Positions 15,183-23,367 are shown, counted from the stretch's first letter. The stretch is DNA of 64,000 nucleotides from Streptomyces olivoverticillatus (GCF_014203555.1 NZ_JACHJH010000005.1:164225-228224); one strand, 5' to 3'. Numbers and translations are program-made. Notes: a model not told the origin generated them from the sequence alone.

Positions 15183-17738
15183 GTGCACCCGGCGAAAGAG
15201 CGGATTGCGGCGGTATTCGGGCGGGGCCAGGGGAGCGGGTATTTGCTCACCCCGCGTCTCGTGCTCACCGCCGCACACGTGGTGGCGGACTGCGAGGCGC
15301 CGCGGGTGATCGTGCCCGGGGGCGTCGGGCAGGTGCGGTGCAAGGTGGCGTGGGCGCGGGATGACGACCGGCGGTGCGACGTGGCGCTGCTCGTGGCCGA
15401 GCGTGACCTCGTGACCGAGGACGCGGCGGCCGCCTTCGAGCCGCTGACCTGGGGCCGGGCCTACGATCTGCGGTCCTGGCCGGGGGCGCAGGCCATCGGG
15501 TTCCCGCACGTCCAGCGGGACGCCTGCGGCGAGCTCGACACCGAGCAGGTCGTCGGCACGTTCAAGCCGGGCAGCAATCTGCTCAGCGGGCGGCACGTGC
15601 TGGACAGCGACCACGACGCGCCGGAGGCGCCGGCCGACGGGGGTTCGCCGTGGGCGGGCATGTCCGGCTCGGCCGTCTTCGTCGAGGGGCTGCTCGCCGG
15701 GGTGGTCAATGCCGACCCCGCCGGCTGGCGGCACGGGCGGCTGACGGTGACGCCGTCGGAGACGCTCTGGTCGGAATTCCGCTTCCTCCAGGAGTGCCTG
15801 CTGGCGGGGCACAAGCCGGAATCCCGGTCGCTGATGTCCAGCCGGCAGCTCGAAATCGAGGCGTTCGAGCGGCGGTTGCGCGAGTACGTGGTCGAGAAGG
15901 TCGGCAAGCTGACCATCATCGGCCTGACGCTCTCCGACGGCGACGGCGAGACCTGGCCGCTGGACGCCGCCTATCTGAGCCTTGAGCTCACCAGCGCGTC
16001 CCGGCGGCCGGCCGGCGGCTTCGGGCTGCCGCCCGGGGAGGCGGCGGGCCGGTCCGTACCGTCGCCGCGGCGCGCCGAGGAGGCGCTGGCCGGGCAGAAT
16101 CGCGTGCTGCTGCGCGGCGCCGCCGGATCCGGCAAGACCACGCTGCTGCAGTGGCTCGCCACCATCACCGCGCGCGGCGAGCTGCCCCCGGCGCTCGGCC
16201 ACCTGAGCGGCTGCCTGCCGGTGACCCTGCCGCTGCGCACCCTGATCCGGCGCGGGGCGCTGCCGCAGCCCGAGGAGTTCCTCGCGGCGTCCGCCGGGCC
16301 GCTGGCCGGGCTGCCGGCGGCGCAGGGCTGGGCGACGCGCAGGCTGACCGAGGGCACCGCGCTGCTGCTGATCGACGGCGTCGACGAGGTGCCTGAGGCG
16401 GACCGCCGCCGCACCCTGGTCTGGGTCAAGGACCTGCTGGCCGCCTACCCCAACGCGCGGTTCGTGATCACCACCCGGCCCTCCGCTGTGCGCGAGGGCT
16501 GGCTGGCCGACGCGGGCTTCACCGAGCTGGAGCTGCTGCCGATGAGCCGGGCGGACGTCACGTCCTTCATCGACCGCTGGCACACCGCTGCGGGGCAGCA
16601 GGGCGACGCCCGGTTACGGGCCTTCCGCGACTCGCTGACCACGGCGGTCGTCGCCAAGGGCGACCTCGGCCGGCTGGCGACCAACCCGTTGATGTGCGCC
16701 CTGATCTGCGCCCTCAACCGCTCCCGCAAGGGCTGTCTGCCGCACGGCCGGATGGAGCTGTACCGCGCCGCGCTGGAGCTGCTGCTCGTACGCCGCGACC
16801 GCGAGCGGGACGTCGTCGTCGGCGGGGACGGCCCCGAGCTGGAGCACGACCAGCAGGTGGCGCTGTTGCAGAAGGTCGCGTACTGGCTGATCCGCAACGG
16901 CCGTTCCGAGATCGAGTGGCACAAGGCCGTCGAGATCCTCGAACGGGCGCTGCCCGCCATGCCGCACGTGGCGCAGCGTGGCAGCGCCGAGGACATCCTG
17001 CGCCACCTGGTGCTGCGCAGCGGCCTGTTGCGGCAGCCGACCAGCGGGACGCTGGACTTCATCCACCGCACCTTCCAGGACTACCTGGGCGCGCAGGCGG
17101 CCGTCGACGAGTGGGACTTCGACGTGCTGGTCAACAACGCTCACGACGACCAGTGGGAGGACGTCCTGCGCATGGCCGTCGGGCACGCGCCGCCGCGCGC
17201 CCGCGCCGAGCTGCTGGGCATGCTGCTGGAGCGCGGCGACCGCGAGGAGGGCCACCGCCACCGGCTGCACCTGCTGGCGGCCGCCTGCCTGGAGCACGCG
17301 GTGATGGTCGACCCGGAGATCCGCGCCCGGGTCGAGAAGTCGGCCGCCGAGCTGGTGCCGCCGCGCGACGTGGAGGCGGCGAAGGCGCTGGCGGGGGCGG
17401 GGCGGGTGGTCCTGGACCTGCTGCCGGGGCCGGAGGGGCTGTCGGACGAGGTGGCCCATGCGGTGGTCGTCGTGGCGACGACGGTCTCGGACGACCGTGC
17501 CATCCCGCTGCTGGCGCGGTACGCGGCGCACCCCTCGCTGGCGGTACGGGCCCAGCTGGCGTGGGCGTGGGACCGGTTCGACACGGAGCACTATGCCGAG
17601 GCCGTGATCGCCAGGCTCTCGTACGAGGACGGGCTGGCGTTCGTGGTCAAGAGCCGAGCACACGAGGAGGCGCTGGAGAGGCTCGGCGGCCGGCCGGAGG
17701 TGTGGCAGCGGGGACAGGCGGCCGGACGACGGGACTGA
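15183..17738 (+). CDS. Trypsin-like protease fused to NACHT NTPase (STAND/NLR-like, candidate anti-phage protein)
   Basis: 851 aa from the GTG at 15183, chosen because GGAGGGGG ends nine bases upstream; an ATG at 15153 is possible. Residues ~1-205 form a trypsin-like domain with an apparently complete triad: His32 in LTAAHVVAD, Asp66 in RRCDVALL and Ser161 in GMSGSAVF. A ~100-residue linker leads to a NACHT domain: Walker A GAAGSGKTT (312-320), Walker B LLLIDGVDEV (394-403) and sensor VITTRPSA (~428-435). The C-terminal ~400 residues are helical and HEAT-like (FIHRTFQDYLGAQ), the presumed ligand sensor. Bacterial NACHT/STAND proteins with protease effectors are known in anti-phage immunity; this role is inferred here. 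There is no signal peptide. Codon 478 is TTA (16614-16616). Confidence 0.9.
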   Translation: MHPAKERIAAVFGRGQGSGYLLTPRLVLTAAHVVADCEAPRVIVPGGVGQVRCKVAWARDDDRRCDVALLVAERDLVTEDAAAAFEPLTWGRAYDLRSWPGAQAIGFPHVQRDACGELDTEQVVGTFKPGSNLLSGRHVLDSDHDAPEAPADGGSPWAGMSGSAVFVEGLLAGVVNADPAGWRHGRLTVTPSETLWSEFRFLQECLLAGHKPESRSLMSSRQLEIEAFERRLREYVVEKVGKLTIIGLTLSDGDGETWPLDAAYLSLELTSASRRPAGGFGLPPGEAAGRSVPSPRRAEEALAGQNRVLLRGAAGSGKTTLLQWLATITARGELPPALGHLSGCLPVTLPLRTLIRRGALPQPEEFLAASAGPLAGLPAAQGWATRRLTEGTALLLIDGVDEVPEADRRRTLVWVKDLLAAYPNARFVITTRPSAVREGWLADAGFTELELLPMSRADVTSFIDRWHTAAGQQGDARLRAFRDSLTTAVVAKGDLGRLATNPLMCALICALNRSRKGCLPHGRMELYRAALELLLVRRDRERDVVVGGDGPELEHDQQVALLQKVAYWLIRNGRSEIEWHKAVEILERALPAMPHVAQRGSAEDILRHLVLRSGLLRQPTSGTLDFIHRTFQDYLGAQAAVDEWDFDVLVNNAHDDQWEDVLRMAVGHAPPRARAELLGMLLERGDREEGHRHRLHLLAAACLEHAVMVDPEIRARVEKSAAELVPPRDVEAAKALAGAGRVVLDLLPGPEGLSDEVAHAVVVVATTVSDDRAIPLLARYAAHPSLAVRAQLAWAWDRFDTEHYAEAVIARLSYEDGLAFVVKSRAHEEALERLGGRPEVWQRGQAAGRRD

Positions 17739-17756
17739 CCCCGTCCCCGTAAGCCG

Positions 17757-19196
17757 TCACCCCCGCGACACCTCCCGCCACACCCCCCGCAGCTCCTCGG
17801 CCACTCCCATTGCCGTGACCGGGGAGTCGCCCAGGAAGCGGGCCGCCAGGCCGTGCAGGTAGGCGCCCACCGATGCCGCGTCGCGGCCCGACAGGCCCGC
17901 CGCCAGCAGGGAGCCCGTCAGGCCCGAGAGGACGTCGCCGCTGCCCGCCGTCGCCAGCCACGGGGTGCCCGTCGGGTTGACCCGCACCGGGTGGCCCGCG
18001 TGGGCCACCAGTGTGGTCGAGCCCTTGAGCAGGGCCGTCACCCCGAAGCGGGCCGCCAGGGCGCGTACGGACGACAGGCGGGCCGCTTCCACTTCCTCGC
18101 GGGACAGGCCGAGCAGGGCCGCCGCCTCGCCCGCGTGGGGGGTCAGGACCGTGGCCGCGGTGCGGGCGCGCAGGCCCTCGGGGGTCAGCAGGCGCAGGCC
18201 GTCGGCGTCCACCAGGACCGGGACGTCCGAGGCCAGGACGTCCTCCAGGGCCTGCCGGGCCTCGGCGCCGTCGCCCAGCCCCGGCCCGACGACCCAGGCC
18301 TGCACCCGGCCGGCCTTCGACGGCGGCCCGGAGGAGACCAGCGTCTCGGGGAAGCGGGCGATCACCGCCTCCGCCGCGGGGCCCACGTAGCGCACCGCCC
18401 CCGCGCCGCCGTGCAGCGCGCCCGCCACCGCCAGCACCGCCGCCCCCGGATAGCGCGCCGACCCGGCGACGATGCCGATCACGCCCCGCCGGTACTTGTC
18501 GCTCTCGGCGTCCGGGCGGGGCAGCAGATCCGCCGCGTCCGCGTGCTGGAGCGCCTCCACCTCGGCCTCTTCCGGCAGCCGCAGCCCGATGTCCACCAGC
18601 CGCAGCGCCCCCGCGTACTCCCGCGCCGGGTCGATGAGCAGGCCGGGCTTGTACGCGCCGAAGGTCACCGTCGCGTCCGCCCGCACCGCGGCCCCGCGCA
18701 CCTCGCCGCTGTCCGCGTCGACGCCGCTGGGCAGGTCGACGGCCAGGATCGGGGCGCCCCCGTCCTCCGCGGCCCGGACCAGCTCCTCGGCCGGGGCCCG
18801 CAGCCCGCCCTTGCCGCCGATGCCCACGATGCCGTCGACCACGAGATCCGCCCGCCGCACCACGGGCACCCCGTCCGCTGCGGAGACCACACGCCCCCCG
18901 GCGCCCCGCAGCGCCCGCACGCCGCCCGGGTGCGCCCGGTCGGCGGACAGCAGCACGGCCGTCACCCCGGCGCCCCGCCGTGTCAGGCGGGCCCCGGCGT
19001 ACAGGGCGTCGCCGCCGTTGTCCCCGCTGCCCACCAGCAGCGCCACCCGCGCCCCGTACACCCGCCTGCCGAGCAGATCGGCGCAGGCCGCGGCCAGTCC
19101 CGCCGCCGCGCGCTGCATCAGCGCGCCCTCCGGGAGCTCCGCCATGAGAGCCCGTTCCGCCGCCCGTACCGTCTCCACGCTGAAGCCAGTCCTCAT
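17757..19196 (-). CDS. nnrD: Bifunctional NAD(P)H-hydrate epimerase / ADP-dependent dehydratase
   Basis: 479 aa from the ATG at 19196 (MRTGFSVETVRAAERALM). Residues ~1-215 are the epimerase (NAXE/YjeF-N) domain with GSGDNGGDALYAGARL and VDGIVGIGGKG. Residues ~225-475 are the ribokinase-like dehydratase (NAXD), with VTALLKGSTTLVAH and the anion-hole GTPWLATAGSGDVLSGL near the C-terminus. It repairs hydrated NADH and NADPH. It converges with the trypsin-NACHT gene, leaving only 18 bp between stops, and is divergent from alr. Alternative upstream starts exist but extend over the alr promoter. Confidence 0.95.
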   Translation of the reverse strand: MRTGFSVETVRAAERALMAELPEGALMQRAAAGLAAACADLLGRRVYGARVALLVGSGDNGGDALYAGARLTRRGAGVTAVLLSADRAHPGGVRALRGAGGRVVSAADGVPVVRRADLVVDGIVGIGGKGGLRAPAEELVRAAEDGGAPILAVDLPSGVDADSGEVRGAAVRADATVTFGAYKPGLLIDPAREYAGALRLVDIGLRLPEEAEVEALQHADAADLLPRPDAESDKYRRGVIGIVAGSARYPGAAVLAVAGALHGGAGAVRYVGPAAEAVIARFPETLVSSGPPSKAGRVQAWVVGPGLGDGAEARQALEDVLASDVPVLVDADGLRLLTPEGLRARTAATVLTPHAGEAAALLGLSREEVEAARLSSVRALAARFGVTALLKGSTTLVAHAGHPVRVNPTGTPWLATAGSGDVLSGLTGSLLAAGLSGRDAASVGAYLHGLAARFLGDSPVTAMGVAEELRGVWREVSRG

Positions 19197-19285
19197 GGCC
19201 CAAGCCTCCCCCAGACACCCCGGATGTGACACCCGTCGCCCCCGGCCCGCATACCCCGGCCCGGTGGCCTGAGACACTGGCGGTG

Positions 19286-20491
19286 ATGAGTGAGACACCG
19301 ATGCGCGCCCGTGCCGTGGTCGACCTGGCCGCCCTGCGGGCCAACGTACGAGCTCTGCGGGCTCGCGCCCCCCGGGCGCAGCTGATGGCCGTCGTCAAGG
19401 CGGACGCCTACGGCCACGGCGCGGTGCCGTGTGCCCGCGCGGCCCGGCAGGCCGGCGCCCAGTGGCTGGGCACGGCCACCCCGCAGGAGGCGCTCGCGCT
19501 GCGCGCGGCGGGCGACCGCGGCCGGCTGATGTGCTGGCTGTGGACGCCGGGCGGGCCCTGGCGGGAGGCTGTCGAGGCCGACATCGACATCTCGGTCAGC
19601 GGGCTGTGGGCCCTGCAGGAGCTCACCGGGGCGGTACGGGCCGCCGGGCGCCCGGCCCGCGTCCAGCTGAAGATCGACACGGGCCTGGGGCGCAACGGCT
19701 GCCAGCCCGCGGACTGGGAGAAGCTCGTCGCGGGCGCCGTCGACGCCGAGCGGGAGGGCCTGATCCGGGTCACCGGCATCTGGTCGCACTTCGCCTGCGC
19801 GGACGAGCCGGGCCACCCCTCCATCCAGGCCCAGCTGGCCGTCTTCAAGGACGCGGTGGCCTACGCCGAGGCCCAGGGCCTGACCCCCGAGGTGCGGCAC
19901 ATCGCCAACTCCCCGGCGACCCTCACCCTCCCCGAGACCCACTTCGACCTCGTGCGCACCGGCGTCGCCATATACGGCATATCCCCGAGCCCGGAGGTCG
20001 GCGCTCCGGATGACTTCGGCCTCCGGCCGGTGATGACGCTGTCCGCCTCCCTCGCCTCGGTCAAGCGGGTGCCGGGCGGGCACGGGGTCTCGTACGGGCA
20101 CCTGTACACCACGCCGGGCGAGACGACGCTGGCGCTGGTGCCCGTCGGCTACGCGGACGGCATCCCGCGGGCCGCCTCCGGCACCGGCCCGGTGCTGGTC
20201 GGCGGCAAGTGGCGCACGGTCGCGGGCCGGGTCGCGATGGACCAGTTCGTGGTGGACCTCGGCGGCGACAGCGCGCACGTGGGCGACGAGGCGGTGCTCT
20301 TCGGCCCGGGCGACCGCGGCGAGCCGACCGCCGAGGACTGGGCGCGGGCGACCGGAACCATCGCCTATGAAGTCGTCACGCGCATCTCCGCGCGCGTACC
20401 GCGCGTCTATGTCGGTGAGTACGACAGCGACATGTGCGATCAGGGCAACTCCGAACACGACAACGAAGTCGACGACACGGGGGACGCATGA
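19286..20491 (+). CDS. alr: Alanine racemase
   Basis: 401 aa. PLP-dependent interconversion of L- and D-alanine for peptidoglycan. The PLP lysine is in MAVVKADAYGHGA (Lys38), the usual N-terminal site. RIDTGLGRNG-like KIDTGLGRNGC, GIWSHFACAD and the C-terminal catalytic Tyr in HGVSYGHLYTT are present, as is AGRVAMDQFVVDLG. Start is ATG 19286; ATG 19301 is an alternative. The C-terminal ~25 residues are acidic and extend beyond the fold. The stop overlaps the start of the next gene (ATGA), so both are likely co-translated. Confidence 0.97.
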   Translation: MSETPMRARAVVDLAALRANVRALRARAPRAQLMAVVKADAYGHGAVPCARAARQAGAQWLGTATPQEALALRAAGDRGRLMCWLWTPGGPWREAVEADIDISVSGLWALQELTGAVRAAGRPARVQLKIDTGLGRNGCQPADWEKLVAGAVDAEREGLIRVTGIWSHFACADEPGHPSIQAQLAVFKDAVAYAEAQGLTPEVRHIANSPATLTLPETHFDLVRTGVAIYGISPSPEVGAPDDFGLRPVMTLSASLASVKRVPGGHGVSYGHLYTTPGETTLALVPVGYADGIPRAASGTGPVLVGGKWRTVAGRVAMDQFVVDLGGDSAHVGDEAVLFGPGDRGEPTAEDWARATGTIAYEVVTRISARVPRVYVGEYDSDMCDQGNSEHDNEVDDTGDA

Positions 20492-21726
20492 TGGGCGAGG
20501 GCGACAGTACGGGCACGGGGGTAGCGGGCGGCCTGGGAGCGGCCGCCTGGCGGCGCGGGGCGGGCGTCGCCGGAGCCGCGGTCGGGGTGCTGGCCGCGGG
20601 AGCCGCGGTCGGGGTGGCCGCGGAGCGCCTGACGGTCGGGCGCGGCATGCGCCGCAAGGCCCGGCTGGCGCTGGACTCGACCTGCCCGTACGGGACGCTG
20701 CGGGGCACGCCGGGCACGGCGGTCACCGACGACGGCACCGAGCTGTACTACGAGGTCGACGAGGTGGACGAGCCCGGCGACCGGCGCGGCTCGCGGTTCT
20801 TCGGGCGGCGCCGCGCCGCGCCGCCGGTCACGGTCGTTTTCAGCCATGGTTACTGCCTCAACCAGGACTCCTGGCACTTCCAGCGCGCCGCCCTGCGCGG
20901 CGCCGTCCGCATGGTCTTCTGGGACCAGCGCAGCCACGGCCGCTCCGGGCGCGGCAGTACCCCGGGCGTCTCCATCGACCTGCTGGGCCGCGATCTGAAG
21001 GCGGTCATCGACGCCGCCGCGCCCGAGGGGCCGCTGGTGCTGGTGGGGCACTCGATGGGCGGCATGACGACCATGGCGCTGGCCGCCCACTTCCCCGAGC
21101 TGATCGACGGGCGCGTGGTCGGCGCGGCCTTCGTCGGCACCTCCTCGGGCAGGCTCTCCGAGGTCACCTACGGGCTGCCGGCCGCCGGCATGAGCGTGAT
21201 CAGGCGGACCGTGCTGCCGGGCGCCTTCAAGCTGATGACGGCGCAGACCGCGCTGGTCGAACGGGGCCGACGGGCCGGCTCCGAGATCGTCGGCGGCGTC
21301 ATCAAGCGCTACTCGTTCGGCTCCCGGGATGTGGACCCGGCGGTGGCCCGCTTCGCCGAGCGGATGATCGAGGCGACCCCGGTGGACGTGGTCGCCGAGT
21401 TCTACCCGGCCTTCGCCGAACACGACAAGATCGAGGCGCTGTGCGCCTTCGACGACCGTCCGGTGCTCGTCCTGGCGGGCGAGAAGGACATGATCACCCC
21501 GGCCACCCACAGCCAGGCGATCGCGGAGGCACTGCCGGACGCGGGGTTCGTGGTGGTGCCGGGGGCGGGGCATCTGGTGATGCTGGAGCAGCCCGCCGCG
21601 GTGAACGAGCACCTGAACGAGGTCCTGGCGGCGGTGTCGCCGCTCCACGGGGGCTCGGCCCGTCCGGCGTTCGAGGACGACGCGCGGCAGAGCGGACAAC
21701 GGGGCCCGGGGGCCTGCCCCGGGTAG
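20488..21726 (+). CDS. Membrane-anchored alpha/beta hydrolase
   Basis: 412 aa. An Ala/Gly-rich hydrophobic segment at about 20-45 probably anchors the N-terminus. The hydrolase fold follows: FSHGYCLNQDSWHF (oxyanion region), FWDQRSHGRSG and the nucleophile elbow LVGHSMGGM with Ser189. The Asp is in LAGEKDMITP (~340) and the His in PGAGHLVMLEQP (~370). The substrate is unknown; the pairing with alr and tsaE is common in Streptomyces. The last residues RGPGACPG are encoded by a 7-bp-arm palindrome (21705-21723), and the stop follows it directly. Confidence 0.9.
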   Translation: MMGEGDSTGTGVAGGLGAAAWRRGAGVAGAAVGVLAAGAAVGVAAERLTVGRGMRRKARLALDSTCPYGTLRGTPGTAVTDDGTELYYEVDEVDEPGDRRGSRFFGRRRAAPPVTVVFSHGYCLNQDSWHFQRAALRGAVRMVFWDQRSHGRSGRGSTPGVSIDLLGRDLKAVIDAAAPEGPLVLVGHSMGGMTTMALAAHFPELIDGRVVGAAFVGTSSGRLSEVTYGLPAAGMSVIRRTVLPGAFKLMTAQTALVERGRRAGSEIVGGVIKRYSFGSRDVDPAVARFAERMIEATPVDVVAEFYPAFAEHDKIEALCAFDDRPVLVLAGEKDMITPATHSQAIAEALPDAGFVVVPGAGHLVMLEQPAAVNEHLNEVLAAVSPLHGGSARPAFEDDARQSGQRGPGACPG

Positions 21727-21787
21727 CGGGAAAGGGGCGGGCCGGGGGAGAAGGCCGCCGGAGGCCACCCCGGTACCATCGGCCGGT

Positions 21788-22312
21788 ATGAACGCCCCGC
21801 ACGCCACCCCGTCCGCCCCCACCGCGCAGCTCACCGTCAAGTCCGCCGAAAGCATGCGGGACTTGGGCCGCAAGCTGGCCGCCCTGCTGCGCCCCGGCGA
21901 CCTCGTGCTGCTCTCCGGCGAGCTCGGTGCCGGCAAGACCACGCTGACGCGCGGGCTCGGCGAGGGGCTGGGCGTGCGCGGCGCCGTCACCTCGCCCACG
22001 TTCGTGATCGCCCGGGTGCACCCCCCGCTGGGCGACGGCCCGGCCCTGGTGCACGTGGACGCCTACCGGCTCTCCGGCGGCCTCGACGAGATGGAGGACC
22101 TGGACCTCGACGTCTCGCTGCCCGAGTCCGTGATCGTCGTGGAGTGGGGCGACGGCAAGGTCGAGGAGCTCTCCGAGGACCGGCTGCGGGTCGTCATCGA
22201 GCGCGCGGTGGGCGCGGACGCCCCGGTGGACGACGCGGACGACGTGCGCAGCGTGACCGTCACCGGCATCGGCGCCCGCTGGGAGGGCACGGACTTCGCG
22301 CCGCTGGGCTGA
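21788..22312 (+). CDS. tsaE: tRNA t6A biosynthesis ATPase TsaE
   Basis: 174 aa. TsaE is the P-loop ATPase that helps TsaB-TsaD make N6-threonylcarbamoyladenosine at tRNA position 37. The Walker A loop is SGELGAGKTTLTRGL (43-57), followed by switch-like VTSPTFVIARVH, HVDAYRLSG and VIVVEWGDG. These are the standard family blocks. The N-terminus has a ~15-residue Ala/Pro extension. It is 61 bp after the hydrolase. The 16 bp containing its stop codon are repeated in tandem (22300-22347). Confidence 0.96.
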   Translation: MNAPHATPSAPTAQLTVKSAESMRDLGRKLAALLRPGDLVLLSGELGAGKTTLTRGLGEGLGVRGAVTSPTFVIARVHPPLGDGPALVHVDAYRLSGGLDEMEDLDLDVSLPESVIVVEWGDGKVEELSEDRLRVVIERAVGADAPVDDADDVRSVTVTGIGARWEGTDFAPLG

Positions 22313-22347
22313 ACCGCTGCTGGGCTGAACCGCTGCTGGGCCGAACC
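22300..22347 (+). repeat. 16-bp tandem repeat spanning the tsaE stop
   Basis: Three units at 22300-22315, 22316-22331 and 22332-22347 read gcygctgggcygaacc (y = c or t). The first unit carries the final codons and TGA of tsaE; the other two follow it without a gap. Each pair of neighbouring units differs at one base. Confidence 0.9.
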
Positions 22348-22434
22348 GCGCGACGGCTGTACGTTCCGACAAGCCGTCGGCAAGATGTTGCGTGGTCGGT
22401 ACCGGGCGTGGTCACATGGAAGCCAGAGAGACGG

Positions 22435-22448
22435 TTAGGTCTACCTAA
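22435..22448. promoter_or_regulatory. 14-bp perfect palindrome TTAGGTCTACCTAA
   Basis: TTAGGT-CT-ACCTAA lies 30 bp upstream of the small gene at 22479. The half-sites resemble those of the actinobacterial iron box (TTAGGTTAGNCTNACCTAA), but the spacing is 5 bp shorter, so an IdeR/DmdR site is doubtful. It is a good candidate operator for some dimeric repressor. Confidence 0.5.
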
Positions 22449-22478
22449 GTAGCCCCGAGTGGGTCCCAGGAGGCACTC

Positions 22479-22661
22479 ATGTCGGCCAACGAACCTGCCG
22501 CCGCCATGGCCGACCGCTCCGGCGAGGAGCGGTCCCCCTCGATGCGTGACCTCCTCGCGGCCTGTGCCGCGGCCGACGCGGTCTCGACGCCGCCGAAGAC
22601 GCCCCCGGCGGACCCCGCCGAGCCGGAAGAGCGCCCGGCCCCCAGGCCGCACGCAGCCTGA
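22479..22661 (+). CDS. Small hypothetical protein, 60 aa
   Basis: ATG 22479 is preceded by AGGAGGC at ideal distance. The protein is acidic, Ala/Pro-rich and probably disordered, with a short helix SMRDLLAACAAADAV in the middle and a Pro/Glu-rich tail. It has no recognised domain. The strong ribosome site and the palindrome upstream support a real gene. It converges with the YkuD-like gene. Confidence 0.6.
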   Translation: MSANEPAAAMADRSGEERSPSMRDLLAACAAADAVSTPPKTPPADPAEPEERPAPRPHAA

Positions 22662-22720
22662 GCCGCCCGAGCGGAATTTCCGCCCTCCGGCTGAAGGCCG
22701 AGGCGGTCCACAGGACGCCC

Positions 22721-22774
22721 TACAGGACGACGACGCCCTACAGGACGCAAACGCCTTACAGGACGACGACGACC
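22721..22774 (-). repeat. 18-bp tandem repeat spanning the stop of the YkuD-like gene
   Basis: Three 18-bp units on the plus strand (22721-22738, 22739-22756, 22757-22774) read tacaggacgNNNacgNcc with small variations; a partial fourth unit precedes them. The last unit encodes the C-terminal Val-rich end of the minus-strand gene and its TAA; the others lie just downstream of the stop. Confidence 0.85.
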
Positions 22775-23367
22775 TTCGTGTTGTTCACCGCGAACTCCCA
22801 CATCGCCTGGCCGTCCGCCGGCGTCTCCCGGATGCCGCCCGTCTTCTTCCCCGAGGCCGGGTTCGGCGACGAACCGTCGACGGCCGCGCTGAAACCGAAG
22901 ACGATCCCGCTCGCACCCTGGTGGAAGCGCACCACGTGCTCGATCGGGATCCCGTCCGACCCGGTGACGTTCGCCGAGCGCGAGGTCACCGCGTAGCTGC
23001 CCGGCGGCGGGTTCACCGCGCTGGGCGAGACCTGGAAGCTGCGGGTGGCCTTGCCGTCGGAGCCCACCAGCCACACCCGCTTCTGTGCGAGCGCGTAGAC
23101 GACCCGCAGGCCCGTGCCCGAGCCCTGCGGCACCGGGGGCTGCGAACCCTGCGCCTTGTCGCCCGCGTCGCCACCCGGCTTGCCGGCGTCCTGGCCGCCC
23201 TTGCCCTTGTCCGCCCCGCCGGAGGGCGAGGGGCTCGCGGCGTGGGCGCGCGCCGGACGGTCGGGCGCGGCCTCCGCCTGGACGGCGAGGAAGCCGACCC
23301 CGGCCAGGGCCGCCGCGGTGAGCGCGGCCACGATGACCCCCGAGCTGCTGCGTCCCACGCTGCGCAC
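22756..23367 (-). CDS. Secreted YkuD-like (L,D-transpeptidase fold) protein lacking the catalytic Cys
   Basis: 203 aa from a GTG at 23367. A signal/anchor (VIVAALTAAALAGVGFLAV) is followed by a Ser/Gly/Lys linker to about residue 85. The C-terminal ~115 residues resemble a YkuD domain: LAQKRVWLVGSDGKATRSF, NPPPGSYAVTSRS, IEHVVRFHQG, then KKTGGIRETPADGQAMWEF where active enzymes have SHGCIR. The nucleophile Cys is thus Gly, and the preceding His is also missing. It may be a non-catalytic cell-wall binding relative. The assignment rests on pattern reading alone. It is divergent from tsaB and lies inside the t6A gene block. Confidence 0.6.
   Translation of the reverse strand: MRSVGRSSSGVIVAALTAAALAGVGFLAVQAEAAPDRPARAHAASPSPSGGADKGKGGQDAGKPGGDAGDKAQGSQPPVPQGSGTGLRVVYALAQKRVWLVGSDGKATRSFQVSPSAVNPPPGSYAVTSRSANVTGSDGIPIEHVVRFHQGASGIVFGFSAAVDGSSPNPASGKKTGGIRETPADGQAMWEFAVNNTKVVVVL

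Noticed and set aside
22435..22448. Iron box (DmdR1/IdeR operator)
   Set aside because: Spacing between half-sites is 5 bp too short; reported only as an unknown palindrome.
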